Assembly: GCA_045654645.1 (NCBI GenBank)
Contig: JAZONR010000023.1
Span: 1-64,000, forward strand
Direction: 5' to 3'
DNA: 64,000 nucleotides
Source: HGM04593 sp045654645
Lineage (GTDB): Bacteria > Bacteroidota > Bacteroidia > Bacteroidales > Bacteroidaceae
Part shown: piece after piece, positions 43,156 through 52,299 of the stretch
Numbering within the stretch: the stretch's first letter is position 1
How the letters are laid out: every line of letters begins with the position of its first letter
The notes under the pieces: model-generated
Database searches by the model: none
What the model saw: only the letters and a program-made list of their open reading frames with translations
What the model was told of the DNA's origin: nothing
Position numbers and translations under genes: made by a program

Positions 43156-44898
43156 ATGGCAGAAATCAACGAAACTGAAAAGAGCGAGAAAAAGAGCGTC
43201 AGTTTTATCGAACAGATAATAATAGGCGACCTTGAGAAGGGCAAGAACGGAAGCAAAGTGCAGACACGTTTCCCACCCGAGCCCAATGGTTACCTTCACA
43301 TAGGCCACGCCAAGGCTATATGTATGGACTTTGGTATGGCAGAAAAGTACAACGGAATATGCAACCTGCGTTTTGACGACACAAACCCCACCAAGGAGGA
43401 TGTGGAGTATGTAGACGCCATAATGGAAGATATCAAATGGCTTGGTTTCAATTGGGCCAACGTCTACTACGCATCGGACTACTTTGACCAGTTGTGGGAT
43501 TTCGCCATCAAGCTCATCAAGGAGGGCAAAGCCTACATCGACGAGCAGACAGCAGAACAGATTGCCGAGCAGAAAGGCACCCCCACACAGCCCGGCACAG
43601 ACAGCCCCTATCGCAACCGCCCCGTTGAGGAGAGCCTGGAACTGTTCCAAAAGATGAACACCGGCGAAATTGAGGAGGGCCGTATGGTGCTCCGCGCCAA
43701 GATAGATATGGCAAGCCCCAATATGCATTTCCGCGACCCCATCATATACCGCGTTGTAAAGGCTGCCCACCATCGCACCGGCGAAAAGTGGAAAGCATAT
43801 CCGATGTATGACTTCGCACACGGACAGAGCGACTATTTCGAGGGCGTTACACACTCGCTTTGCACACTTGAGTTCGTGCCTCACCGCCCCCTCTATGACC
43901 TGTTCGTAGACTGGGTAAAGGATGGCAAGGACCTCGATGACAACCGTCCACGCCAGTATGAATTCAACAAGCTCAATTTGAACTACACCCTTATGAGCAA
44001 GCGCAACCTCCTGATTCTTGTGAAGGAGGGCTTGGTAAACGGCTGGGATGACCCCCGTATGCCAACAATCTGTGGTTTCCGCCGTCGCGGCTACTCACCC
44101 GAATCAATAAGGAATTTTGTTGATAAGATTGGCTACACCACCTATGATGCGCTCAACGACTTTGCACTGCTTGAGAGCGCCGTGCGCGAGGACCTGAACA
44201 GCCGCGCCACACGTGTATCGGCAGTAATCAACCCCGTGAAGCTCACCATAACAAACTACCCGGCCGACAAAACCGAGGCTTTGACAGCAATAAACAACCC
44301 CGAGCGTCCCGAGGACGGCACACACACCATAGAATTCTGCAACGAGCTGTGGATTGAGCGCGACGACTTTATGGAGGACGCACCCAAGAACTACTACCGT
44401 CTGACACCGGGCCGCGAAGTGCGCTTGAAGAATGCCTACATTGTTTTGTGCACCGGTTGCAACAAGGACGAGAACGGAAATGTTACCGAGGTGCTTTGCG
44501 AATATATCCCCGAGACAAAGACCGGCGAGGCCGACGCTAACCGCAAGGTCAAGAGCACAATCCACTGGGTGAGCCGCCGCCACTGCGTCGATGCAGAAGT
44601 GCGTCTCTATGACCGTCTTTGGCGTGCCGAGAACCCACGAGACGAAATGGCTGCCATCCGCGAGGCAAAAGGCTGCGATGCACTTGAGGCTATGAAGGAG
44701 ATGATTAACCCCGACTCACTCAACATTCTCAAGGGTTGCAAGGTTGAGAAATACCTGACAGAGCGCAAGCCGCTCGACTACCTGCAGTTCCAGCGCATCG
44801 GCTACTTCAACATCGACCCGGATTCAACACCCGAGCAGTTGATTTTCAACCGCACAGTGTCGCTCAAAGACACTTGGAACAAGATAAAGAACAAGTAA
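43156..44898 (+). CDS. glnS: Glutaminyl-tRNA synthetase
   Basis: This 580-residue class I synthetase has the HIGH motif in PPEPNGYLHIGHAKA (HIGH at 48-51), LRFDDTNP, and the KMSKS equivalent LMSKRN, followed by the two beta-barrel anticodon domains. Sequence LGFNWANVYYASDYFDQLWDFA is typical GlnRS. Its presence implies direct charging of tRNA-Gln. A -7 box TATTTTTG at 43087-43094 precedes it. A TPR gene follows 17 bases later on the same strand. Confidence 0.97.
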   Translation: MAEINETEKSEKKSVSFIEQIIIGDLEKGKNGSKVQTRFPPEPNGYLHIGHAKAICMDFGMAEKYNGICNLRFDDTNPTKEDVEYVDAIMEDIKWLGFNWANVYYASDYFDQLWDFAIKLIKEGKAYIDEQTAEQIAEQKGTPTQPGTDSPYRNRPVEESLELFQKMNTGEIEEGRMVLRAKIDMASPNMHFRDPIIYRVVKAAHHRTGEKWKAYPMYDFAHGQSDYFEGVTHSLCTLEFVPHRPLYDLFVDWVKDGKDLDDNRPRQYEFNKLNLNYTLMSKRNLLILVKEGLVNGWDDPRMPTICGFRRRGYSPESIRNFVDKIGYTTYDALNDFALLESAVREDLNSRATRVSAVINPVKLTITNYPADKTEALTAINNPERPEDGTHTIEFCNELWIERDDFMEDAPKNYYRLTPGREVRLKNAYIVLCTGCNKDENGNVTEVLCEYIPETKTGEADANRKVKSTIHWVSRRHCVDAEVRLYDRLWRAENPRDEMAAIREAKGCDALEAMKEMINPDSLNILKGCKVEKYLTERKPLDYLQFQRIGYFNIDPDSTPEQLIFNRTVSLKDTWNKIKNK

Positions 44899-44915
44899 CA
44901 CAACAAACGAAAAGG

Positions 44916-46349
44916 ATGAACTACGACAAAGGCTTCTTCGACTCTCCCGAATTTCGCGAACTGCTTGCACGCTATGAGCAGTCGCGCAGATTGGGAATGA
45001 GCGCATACTTCGGCATCGATGAGTTTGCCGACCTTATATCGTACTTCCTTTTCATTGACAACCGCGACGAGGCAATGCAGGCGCTCGAAACATCGAAGCG
45101 TCTGCACCCCTCGGCCCCGGAGAATATAAAGCTCGAAATCAAGGTGTTGCTATGCTATGGCGAGCCCACGCAGGCCCTAAAGCTCTTCAACAGCCTGAAA
45201 TATACCGAGGATATCGAGAGTAAGACAATAAAGGCCGAAATAATGCTTGCATTAAAAGACTTTAAGCAGGCACGCGAACTTGCAATGTCGATATTGCAGG
45301 CATCACACCCCGAGGATGACTGCGTCTATGACGCACTGGAGGTGCTGCTCGACTGCGGCTTTGCACTCGACGCACTTGCCATTTGCGAAAAGGCACTCAA
45401 GGCAGCCCCCGGACGCAGCAACCTGCTTGAAGTGAAGGGAGAATGTCTCATTGAGCTGCAACGCATAAACGAGGCTGTTGAAATATATAATCGCCTGCTC
45501 GACACCTCACCCTACTCCACCTTCTATTGGGAGCAGTTGGGACACATATATTATATGGTAAAAAGGTTTGGCAAAGCACTCGAGTGCTTTGAGTTTGAAC
45601 TGACCATCAACGAGGAGATTGAGTATGCGGCAATGATGCAGGCCTACTGCTACTACCACCTACGCAACTATGAAAAGGCAAAGGAGATTTTCATAACCTT
45701 TGCCAACAAATACGAAAAATCGGTTATTCCTTTCTTTTACATAGGTCTCATAAACCATCATCAGGGAAAGACCGCCGAGGCTATTGCAGCGTTTGCCGTA
45801 TGTATAAGCCGTGCCCAGGAAGGCACAATAGAGATGATGCTCTCGAGGATAAACAGGGCAATGCTGCTCGACAGTATTGGAAATGAAGAGCGCGCCGATG
45901 AGGGAATGTCAATGGCACTGCTTATGCACCCCGACAATATGAAACAGCTGGTGCTAACCGGCAAGCACCTCTATGAACTGCGCGACAAGGAAAATCTCAC
46001 ATTCGATGATATGAACACACTCGAGTCAAAAGAGTGGAACACAGAGGACACGCTCTACAAACTGGGAGCGCACCTTGTAAAGCACAACCATTTGGCAATG
46101 GCCAAGAGAGTGTTCAAATATTGCCGCGACATCAGCTATGACCCCTCCGACATTGACGCACACATAGCCTACATACTGTGGAACAGCGACCGAAGAGAGG
46201 AAGCCGCCACTGCAATAGAAAACGCCCTTGAGGGACGCTCTTGCGTGCTGTTCGACCTGTTCAACCTCCCCTACAGCGCCAATATGGACACCGCCTCGTT
46301 CATAGAGGCAGCGCAAAAAAAGGGCGAAGCCAATGGCAACGCCCAATAA
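44916..46349 (+). CDS. Tetratricopeptide-repeat protein
   Basis: This 477-residue protein consists of repeated TPR units, for example YWEQLGHIYYMVKRFGKALECFEFELTINEE and AMMQAYCYYHLRNYEKAKEIFITFANKYEKS. There is no signal peptide, so it is cytosolic. It probably scaffolds other proteins, but no partner can be named. The start is 44916, just after AAAGG; an in-frame TTG at 44874 lies inside glnS and is rejected. It is likely cotranscribed with glnS. Confidence 0.85.
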   Translation: MNYDKGFFDSPEFRELLARYEQSRRLGMSAYFGIDEFADLISYFLFIDNRDEAMQALETSKRLHPSAPENIKLEIKVLLCYGEPTQALKLFNSLKYTEDIESKTIKAEIMLALKDFKQARELAMSILQASHPEDDCVYDALEVLLDCGFALDALAICEKALKAAPGRSNLLEVKGECLIELQRINEAVEIYNRLLDTSPYSTFYWEQLGHIYYMVKRFGKALECFEFELTINEEIEYAAMMQAYCYYHLRNYEKAKEIFITFANKYEKSVIPFFYIGLINHHQGKTAEAIAAFAVCISRAQEGTIEMMLSRINRAMLLDSIGNEERADEGMSMALLMHPDNMKQLVLTGKHLYELRDKENLTFDDMNTLESKEWNTEDTLYKLGAHLVKHNHLAMAKRVFKYCRDISYDPSDIDAHIAYILWNSDRREEAATAIENALEGRSCVLFDLFNLPYSANMDTASFIEAAQKKGEANGNAQ

Positions 46350-46392
46350 TCCGTATTCAAAGGCACAGCCCCCGGCTGCAGCCCCTATATAA

Positions 46393-47460
46393 TCATTTCT
46401 CCTCGGAAAAATCCTTTATACGGTTCTCCTCCGACATTCGGCACACAAGCAGATTACCATTGTTTTCGGCAACAATGCAATCATCGAGTCCAATAACCAC
46501 AACTTTCTTCACACCGCGAGCATCAACTATGCAGTTACGCGACTCGGCAAACACCACATTGCTCTCAAGCGCGGCATTACCGTTCACATCGTGCTGCACA
46601 TTGCTGTGCAATGATACCCAGGTACCTAAGTCGCTCCATCCGAAATTTGCCGGAAACACAAATATCTCATCGGCACGCTCCATAATTGCATAATCGACCG
46701 AAATGCTGCGACACTCGGGGAAACGTTCATCCACCAACTGCTGCTCCTGGGCTGTATCATAATATGGCATAAGAGATTCAAACACCGACGCAATTGGGGA
46801 TTGATAAACCCTAAAGGCATTCACAATCGTAGAGACATTCCATATAAAGATGCCCGAGTTCCAATAGAAATTATTCTTGGCTATATAAGCCTTAGCCACA
46901 TCAAGCGCAGGTTTCTCCTTGAAAGAATCAACACGAAAGACCTCCTTGTTGGAAAGCGAGGAAGCTCCCAGCACTGCCTCTATATAGCCATAACCTGTAT
47001 CGGGGCGTGTAGGCTTTATACCAAGAGTGAGAATAGCATCGGAACCGGCCACAAAAGAGAGCGACGACCTCACCACACGGCGAAACTCATCCACGTCGGC
47101 CACAAAATGGTCGCTGGGAGTTACCACCATATTGGCATTAGGGTCGCGTTTCTTTATTTTCCACGCAGCATACGCAATACAGGGAGCAGTGTTGCGACGG
47201 CAAGGCTCTTTCAAGATATTACCCTCTGCAATTTCGGGCAGCTGCTCCCTCACCATAGGGGCATACTTTTCCGATGTCAAAACCCAAATATTTTCGGGCG
47301 GGCACAGACCGGCAAATCGGTCTATGGTCAGTTGCAAAAGGGACTTGCCACAACCAAGCACATCAATAAACTGCTTGGGGCAATCGACCGTGCTCATTGG
47401 CCAGAAACGGCTTCCGATGCCGCCGGCCATTACAACAACGTGGTTATGAGATGTAGCCAT
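46393..47460 (-). CDS. manC: Mannose-1-phosphate guanylyltransferase
   Basis: This 355-residue nucleotidyltransferase starts MATSHNHVVVMAGGIGSRFWPMST, the signature for nucleotide binding, followed by PKQFIDVLG (phosphate loop) and VVTPSDHFVAD. FKEKPALDVAKAYI and WNSGIFIWNV complete the GMP motif set. It makes GDP-mannose for fucose, rhamnose-type or mannose-containing glycans. The ManC isomerase C-terminal domain is absent, so it is the monofunctional form. The frame continues to 47502, but a promoter -7 box lies there, so 47460 is the start. Confidence 0.92.
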   Translation of the reverse strand: MATSHNHVVVMAGGIGSRFWPMSTVDCPKQFIDVLGCGKSLLQLTIDRFAGLCPPENIWVLTSEKYAPMVREQLPEIAEGNILKEPCRRNTAPCIAYAAWKIKKRDPNANMVVTPSDHFVADVDEFRRVVRSSLSFVAGSDAILTLGIKPTRPDTGYGYIEAVLGASSLSNKEVFRVDSFKEKPALDVAKAYIAKNNFYWNSGIFIWNVSTIVNAFRVYQSPIASVFESLMPYYDTAQEQQLVDERFPECRSISVDYAIMERADEIFVFPANFGWSDLGTWVSLHSNVQHDVNGNAALESNVVFAESRNCIVDARGVKKVVVIGLDDCIVAENNGNLLVCRMSEENRIKDFSEEK

Positions 47461-47499
47461 TCTCTTATAGTGTTTAAAACATATCAGGGTGAATTGATG

Positions 47500-47530
47500 C
47501 AAATTTATATAAAAAGGAGAAACTATGCAA
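47500..47530 (-). promoter_or_regulatory. Promoter of manC
   Basis: The minus strand has TTG (47528-47530), a 20-base spacer and TAAATTTG (47500-47507). It fixes the manC start downstream at 47460. Confidence 0.7.
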
Positions 47531-47682
47531 GGCTTTTCCCGTATTTACAAGAGAGAGCAGGCAACGCCGTGCGGCAAAGAGGAGAGGCACACATCCAAGA
47601 ATGAGAAAAACAGGCATACAGCGCTAAACACCAAAGAATTGAGATAAAAAAATGAGAGCATACACATAAACTTTGTTTTTTA
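47531..47682. other. Intergenic stretch between manC and the WecA-like gene without a gene
   Basis: The full gap between the two coding regions is 312 bases. It holds the two divergent promoters and this AT-rich core. A minus-strand frame of 86 residues (47523-47783) is Cys-rich, overlaps the WecA-like start and both promoters, and has no signal of being used. Confidence 0.6.
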
Positions 47683-47713
47683 TTTGAAAAAAATAAAACT
47701 TTAACTACCTTTG
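47683..47713 (+). promoter_or_regulatory. Promoter of the WecA-like gene
   Basis: TTTG (47683-47686), a 19-base spacer and TACCTTTG (47706-47713) give a perfect Bacteroidetes promoter. The leader is about 55 bases. Confidence 0.85.
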
Positions 47714-47772
47714 CGCTAATAGCTATAACTAATTTAGGTATCAAACAACAAATACAAAAAACATTCACAACT

Positions 47773-48939
47773 ATGTCCGACATACTTCAAATCCTTTTAG
47801 CAGCGCTGTTTGCTTTTGCAGGAACCCTATGGATGCACCCAAAGGTTTTAAAGATTGCTATCTTGAAAAACATTGTTGATAACCCCGACGCCAGAAAACT
47901 GCAGCGCAACCCGGTGCCGGTGATGGGTGGAGTCGCTGTTTTTTTCGGCATTGCCATTGGATTGTGCAGTTCATCGGCAATTTTCAACAGCGCCAGCACT
48001 TTTATGCTTATTTCGGCAATGCTCATAATGCTTTATGTGGGCACAATTGATGATATCATAGACCTGTCGGCAGGTATAAGATTTCTAATAGAAATAATCA
48101 TCATTGTATGGCTAATGTATGCCAGCCAGTCATCAATTAATTGCTTTTGGGGATTGTGGGGCATAAACACCATTCCAATGTGGTTTGGTTACGCCCTCAC
48201 TGTCTTTGCCGCAGTGGGAATAATCAACGCCATCAACCTGATAGACGGAGTAAACGGACTTTCGTCGGGCTTCTGCTTTATGTCCTCTATTCTATTCACC
48301 ATATTCTTCTACTGTACCGGAAACTACGTGATGGCAACATTGGCAATCTCTGCTGCAGGCGCCATTGTACCGTTTTTCCTTCACAATGTATTCGGCAGCA
48401 AAACAAGAATGTTCATTGGCGATGGAGGAACACTGGTCATTGGAACTATGATGTCAATGTTTGTAATGAGCATACTCGACAGGAATTCGGGATGCGCATT
48501 GTTGGCCGCAAAAGGGTTCGGACTCATTCCTTTCACACTTGCCGTGCTCTCAATTCCCATATTTGACACACTGCGAGTGATGACAACAAGAATCCTGAAC
48601 AAGAAATCGCCGTTCCACCCCGACAAGACACACCTGCACCATATGTTCATTGAGTTGGGCTTCTCACACACCGGCACAACAATGTCAATCCTCACAATAA
48701 ACTTCCTAATTGTGATTACTTGGTTTGTCTCTTATAAGCTGGGAGCATCAGTAGACCTGCAGCTCTATATAGTAATAGCATTGAGCCTATTGGGCACTTT
48801 CGGTTTCTACAAATTTGCCGAAAAGCAGATAAAGAACAACGGCAAGGGGCTTAAGGTTCTAAAGGGAATTGCCAAGGCCGTACACTTTGAGAAGAAAGGC
48901 ATTTGGGACCACATTGAGAAGATTGTAGACAGATTCTAA
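47773..48939 (+). CDS. Polyprenyl-phosphate glycosylphosphotransferase, WecA/TagO-like
   Basis: This 388-residue protein has about 10 membrane helices with the MraY/WecA motifs: NPVPVMGGVAVF, the Mg2+-binding GTIDDIIDLSAGIRF, NLIDGVNGLSSG, FIGDGGTLVIG and the HIH-type loop DKTHLHHMF. It transfers a sugar-1-phosphate (likely GlcNAc or a related residue) onto undecaprenyl phosphate to start O-antigen, capsule or glycoprotein glycan synthesis. The sugar is inferred. The neighbouring manC fits a glycan pathway, but the genes are divergent. Confidence 0.9.
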   Translation: MSDILQILLAALFAFAGTLWMHPKVLKIAILKNIVDNPDARKLQRNPVPVMGGVAVFFGIAIGLCSSSAIFNSASTFMLISAMLIMLYVGTIDDIIDLSAGIRFLIEIIIIVWLMYASQSSINCFWGLWGINTIPMWFGYALTVFAAVGIINAINLIDGVNGLSSGFCFMSSILFTIFFYCTGNYVMATLAISAAGAIVPFFLHNVFGSKTRMFIGDGGTLVIGTMMSMFVMSILDRNSGCALLAAKGFGLIPFTLAVLSIPIFDTLRVMTTRILNKKSPFHPDKTHLHHMFIELGFSHTGTTMSILTINFLIVITWFVSYKLGASVDLQLYIVIALSLLGTFGFYKFAEKQIKNNGKGLKVLKGIAKAVHFEKKGIWDHIEKIVDRF

Positions 48940-48956
48940 AAAGAGATAGATATCTT

Positions 48957-48998
48957 AAACAATAATAGTCGCTGCTGTGGCAGCGACTATTATTGTTT
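48957..48998. terminator. Terminator between the WecA-like gene and DUF5103
   Basis: A 19-base-pair perfect stem (48957-48975 with 48980-48998, core AGTCGCTGC) with loop TGTG. It lies between convergent genes and is U-rich at each 3' flank. Confidence 0.85.
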
Positions 48999-49018
48999 AT
49001 GTATCAGCGACACACAGA

Positions 49019-50266
49019 TTAATTACTCTCCAAGCTGTAGTTTATGCGATGCACGCCCAACAAGCGGTCATACCTTTCGGCAAATCCTCTATAATAGATA
49101 TAAATGAGATATTCATTCTCTGTCTCATAAAAATTGCCCTCGGTTGAAACCGTCTCCACCTTTGTTGCCCCGTGAGGCAACCAAGCATACATATAGTTAT
49201 AAAGGCCCAATTTCAATTGCCGGGCTGTAAAATAATAATCACCCTCGGCATCATAGCTGAGCTTTGTGAGCGGGGTGAGGCCGTTACAGAAATCCCCAAG
49301 CAGATAGTAATCGCCACCGTCGCGATAAGGAACATCCAATGCAAAATGCACGTAGACATAATCGGCCTCAATCTCTGTTCCACGCCCCTCGAGCGTGTTT
49401 ATATAGGACATTCCATTCTCATCGTGATAGTTGGAGCGGCTTGTGCGGGGTTTGTCCACATAGAGCAACGCATTGTAATGCGGTTTCACATAGACAACTT
49501 CTTCCACTCCTTCGCCGGGAGAGTTAGGGTCCACCAGTTCAAAGCGACGATACTCGTTCCCGGCATTAAAAATGAGTTTCTCATTATGCACATACTCTAC
49601 CCTGCCCGATGTTACATAGGTGGGCACAAGCCCCTGCACTGCAGTATCGCGGCGGCGATTTTGATAGACCACCGGCTTTATTTCACTTGCAGGAGAGGAT
49701 ACAAACGAAGGGTAATCGACTGTAAAGGAGAGTTGCTGATGCACACTATTGAATGAGATATCGGTGTTACCACTCACTGCGGCCTCAATAGCCACACAGG
49801 GCTCCACTACCGAAAATTCGAACATCACAACAGGCGAGTCATCATCAGACTCTGCCTCATACACCTCGACAATATAGTTACCCGAGAGTTTCAACGACAC
49901 ATCGGCATTGGGCAGCGTAAAACTGTAATGAGTATAGAGTTGAGTGGTATTAACAGAGTTTTCCCACTCCTCGACAGGCACACCATTGAAGCCCTCAAGA
50001 TAATCAATCTCCGGCAGCCCGGAAGGTGTCCAGTCGGCATTGCAGTGCACAATGCGATAGAGATAACGATGATATATGTGAGATAGTTCATCAAAGGAGA
50101 ATTGCAGTTCATCATCGCTGCCAAGCACCATAACAGCAGGCGCATCCCACACATCATCGAGCACCACACGGGAACTCTTAACAGTAGGCGAAAGCGAGCG
50201 TGCAGGCTGTGCACCCGCCACAGCAGCAATTGCCAACAGCATATATGTAAAGATATATTTCAGCAT
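49019..50266 (-). CDS. DUF5103 protein (T9SS plug-like)
   Basis: This 415-residue secreted protein has a signal peptide cleaved near AGAQ and beta-rich Ig-like modules. DUF5103 landmarks are LHIYH-type Y-R-x-x-HCNADWTPS, DYLEGFN and the C-terminal YDRLLGVHRINYSLE. In Flavobacterium johnsoniae and other Bacteroidetes a member called Plug closes the SprA (Sov) translocon of the type IX secretion system on the periplasmic side. The same identity is inferred here by family resemblance. A T9SS cargo-type protein is encoded at 62.9-63.4 kb. A -7 box TACCTTCG lies at 50285-50292. Confidence 0.8.
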   Translation of the reverse strand: MLKYIFTYMLLAIAAVAGAQPARSLSPTVKSSRVVLDDVWDAPAVMVLGSDDELQFSFDELSHIYHRYLYRIVHCNADWTPSGLPEIDYLEGFNGVPVEEWENSVNTTQLYTHYSFTLPNADVSLKLSGNYIVEVYEAESDDDSPVVMFEFSVVEPCVAIEAAVSGNTDISFNSVHQQLSFTVDYPSFVSSPASEIKPVVYQNRRRDTAVQGLVPTYVTSGRVEYVHNEKLIFNAGNEYRRFELVDPNSPGEGVEEVVYVKPHYNALLYVDKPRTSRSNYHDENGMSYINTLEGRGTEIEADYVYVHFALDVPYRDGGDYYLLGDFCNGLTPLTKLSYDAEGDYYFTARQLKLGLYNYMYAWLPHGATKVETVSTEGNFYETENEYLIYIYYRGFAERYDRLLGVHRINYSLESN

Positions 50267-50352
50267 TTTAGCACTATTTGACGGCGAAGGTAAGCATTAA
50301 AAAACAAAAATTCCGTATATTTACATAATTTATGACGCAAAGCCACTCCACA

Positions 50353-51198
50353 ATGAGAGCAAAAGGGATATTCTTAACTGCACTGCTGCTGTTGCCAATT
50401 GCAACCGTTGCACAAAAACGCATATATGAACCACAGGACAGCGCAAGGTGCGAACAGATACTGAGAGACTCACTGAGCAACAAATGCAGTATACTTTACA
50501 TTGCGCACCTGTTCATAGGAGAAAAGTATGTTGCCGGCACGCTTGAACAGGGAAGCGAGGAGCCACTCACAGTGAGCTGTACGCGCCTCGACTGCACCAC
50601 ATTCATAGAACTTGTACTCGCCCTGCACATCACTGCAAATGAGGGAGATAGAAATTTCGACACACTGTGCCGCAACCTTGAAAGGGTGCGCTATCGTAAC
50701 GGGAAGAACGGCGGATACGCCAGCCGCCTGCACTACATAAGCTGCTGGATTGCTGATAGTGCTAAAACGGGAATCATTGAAGAAGTAACTGCCGACATAG
50801 AGGGAGCAGAGAAGCAGTTGCTGCATCTCGATTATATGAGCAAGCACCCATCGGCCTACCCCATACTCGCTGAAAACCCATCCTTAATAAAAGAGATTGA
50901 GTTTTTAGAGGAACCGTTCCGCAACGCCGAGGCCCATTATATTCCCAAAAGAAAGCTCAAGCGCAATGGTGCAGAAGGCATTAAAGAGGGCGACATAATA
51001 GCTATTGTAACATCCATAGAGGGGCTTGATGTTGCGCACGTTGGGTTTGCACACTATAACAACGGTGCGCTGTGCCTGTTGCACGCCTCAAGCGAAAAGG
51101 GAGAGGTTATTTTGGATACCCGCCCGCTGTGCGACTACCTGAATGAGAGAAAGAGACACATTGGGATAAGGGTTTTCAGGCCAACAACACCCCCATAA
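50353..51198 (+). CDS. DUF1460 protein, N-acetylmuramoyl-alanine amidase-like
   Basis: This protein of about 281 residues has a signal peptide (KGIFLTALLLLPIATVAQ) and DUF1460 motifs. The likely catalytic Cys lies in RLDCTTFIELVLA and a His in DVAHVGFAHY, as in NlpC/P60-like folds. Known relatives cut or recognise muropeptides in the periplasm. The start is chosen as 50353 because a weak -7 box TATATTTA (50315-50322) leaves little room for the ATG at 50332. Its stop codon is part of a hairpin. Confidence 0.82.
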   Translation: MRAKGIFLTALLLLPIATVAQKRIYEPQDSARCEQILRDSLSNKCSILYIAHLFIGEKYVAGTLEQGSEEPLTVSCTRLDCTTFIELVLALHITANEGDRNFDTLCRNLERVRYRNGKNGGYASRLHYISCWIADSAKTGIIEEVTADIEGAEKQLLHLDYMSKHPSAYPILAENPSLIKEIEFLEEPFRNAEAHYIPKRKLKRNGAEGIKEGDIIAIVTSIEGLDVAHVGFAHYNNGALCLLHASSEKGEVILDTRPLCDYLNERKRHIGIRVFRPTTPP

Positions 51199-51242
51199 AT
51201 GATGGAAAGTGATGCCGAATCGGCATCACTTTCCATCATTTA
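51196..51242. terminator. Hairpin overlapping the stop codons of DUF1460 and lpxL
   Basis: A 22-base-pair perfect stem (51196-51217 with 51221-51242) with loop AAT covers the TAA of the plus-strand gene and the last five codons of the minus-strand gene. It likely terminates both. Coding sequence is part of the structure. Confidence 0.8.
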
Positions 51243-52170
51243 AGAGCTTGGCGCGCTTCTCGGCAAGCCTTCTCTCACGTCTCTCAAAGGCCTCACGGGT
51301 ACGTTTCCAACGGTTGTGAGTCCACAGCCACAATTCCGGAGTCTTGCGTATCTGCTCTTCGAGTATTCTGTAATAGAGGTTAGTGGGCTCAAATTCGGGC
51401 ATTTTAGAGGCATCCTCGGCAAATAGCTCGAAATGCGCAGTGTAGTAGCCACGCTTCACACGCTCCATTCTCACAAAGAAGAGCGACGCCCCTGTGCGCT
51501 GCGCTATCTTCTCTGTTCCTGTAAAAACAGGCGTGTCGCGGTGAAGGAAATCAACCCAATGCTTGATAGATTGCCAAGTGGGCACCTGGTCGGCTATGAA
51601 GCCTATCACATATTTCTTGTTCTCCTTGGTTACCTGAAGAATTCGGCGTAAGGTATTTGCCATTGTTATAGATTCTGCACCATACTGGTCGCGCATCTTC
51701 TTCATAAGACGGTCGAAATAGCTATTCTCAAGAGGATGATAGATGTCGCCCACCACCACATTCTCATCGTTGAAATAGAGCGAGAAGGATGTTACGTATT
51801 CCCAATTGAAGAAATGTCCCATATAGCAGACACAAGAGTGTCCCTGTGCAAGCATCCTGTTGATGTCATCAATGCCGGTGATAACCATTCTGCGACGCAC
51901 CTCTTTCTCACTCATACCATAGTACTTCACAGTCTCCACAAAGTAGTCGCAAAGAGAGGAATAGAATTTTCTCTCTATTTTCTTTATCTCGTTCAAATCT
52001 TTTTCAGGAAACGAGCCAACAAGATTCTTGCGCACCACCTCTCGACGATAGCGCAACACATAGTAAACGAAATAGTATAGAATATCCGAAAAAAGATACA
52101 GCACACAAAAAGGCAATTTGTTGAGCACAAAGAGCACTGCAACAGATATATAGTAGAGAACTGCTTTCAT
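51226..52170 (-). CDS. lpxL: Lipid A acyltransferase (LpxL/HtrB-like)
   Basis: This 314-residue lysophospholipid/lipid A acyltransferase has an N-terminal hydrophobic helix (MKAVLYYISVAVLFVL) and the catalytic HxxxxE motif in MGHFFNWEYVTS. The later GFIADQVPTWQSIKHWVDFLHRDTPVFTGTEKIAQRTG matches the acceptor region. It adds a late acyl chain to Kdo- or non-Kdo-linked lipid A. The frame extends to 52242, but the -7 box TATTTTTG (52190-52197) puts the start at 52170. Its 3' end overlaps the terminator stem. Confidence 0.9.
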   Translation of the reverse strand: MKAVLYYISVAVLFVLNKLPFCVLYLFSDILYYFVYYVLRYRREVVRKNLVGSFPEKDLNEIKKIERKFYSSLCDYFVETVKYYGMSEKEVRRRMVITGIDDINRMLAQGHSCVCYMGHFFNWEYVTSFSLYFNDENVVVGDIYHPLENSYFDRLMKKMRDQYGAESITMANTLRRILQVTKENKKYVIGFIADQVPTWQSIKHWVDFLHRDTPVFTGTEKIAQRTGASLFFVRMERVKRGYYTAHFELFAEDASKMPEFEPTNLYYRILEEQIRKTPELWLWTHNRWKRTREAFERRERRLAEKRAKLLNDGK

Positions 52171-52242
52171 AAAAAATCCTTTATTTTTACAAAAATACAT
52201 ATATTTTTTAATAAACAGCCACCTTAACACCGCTTTTAACAC

Positions 52243-52276
52243 AGCACCCCGCTATGGCGCGCCATAGCGGGGTGCT
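52243..52276 (-). terminator. Perfect hairpin after the OmpA-family gene
   Basis: A 17-base-pair continuous palindrome (52243-52259 with 52260-52276, core CCCCGCTATGGCG) lies about 25 bases after the OmpA-like stop and before the lpxL promoter. The U run is weak, so it may act as a terminator or as an mRNA 3' end stabiliser. Confidence 0.6.
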
Positions 52277-52299
52277 TGTAAATTGTCATGCCCAGAATA

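Noticed and set aside
43129..43884. Minus-strand frame (251 residues) opposite glnS
   Set aside because: Antisense shadow; glnS motifs in the other strand are unambiguous.
47523..47783. Minus-strand frame of 86 residues between manC and the WecA-like gene
   Set aside because: It covers both divergent promoters and the WecA-like start codon and is unusually Cys-rich.
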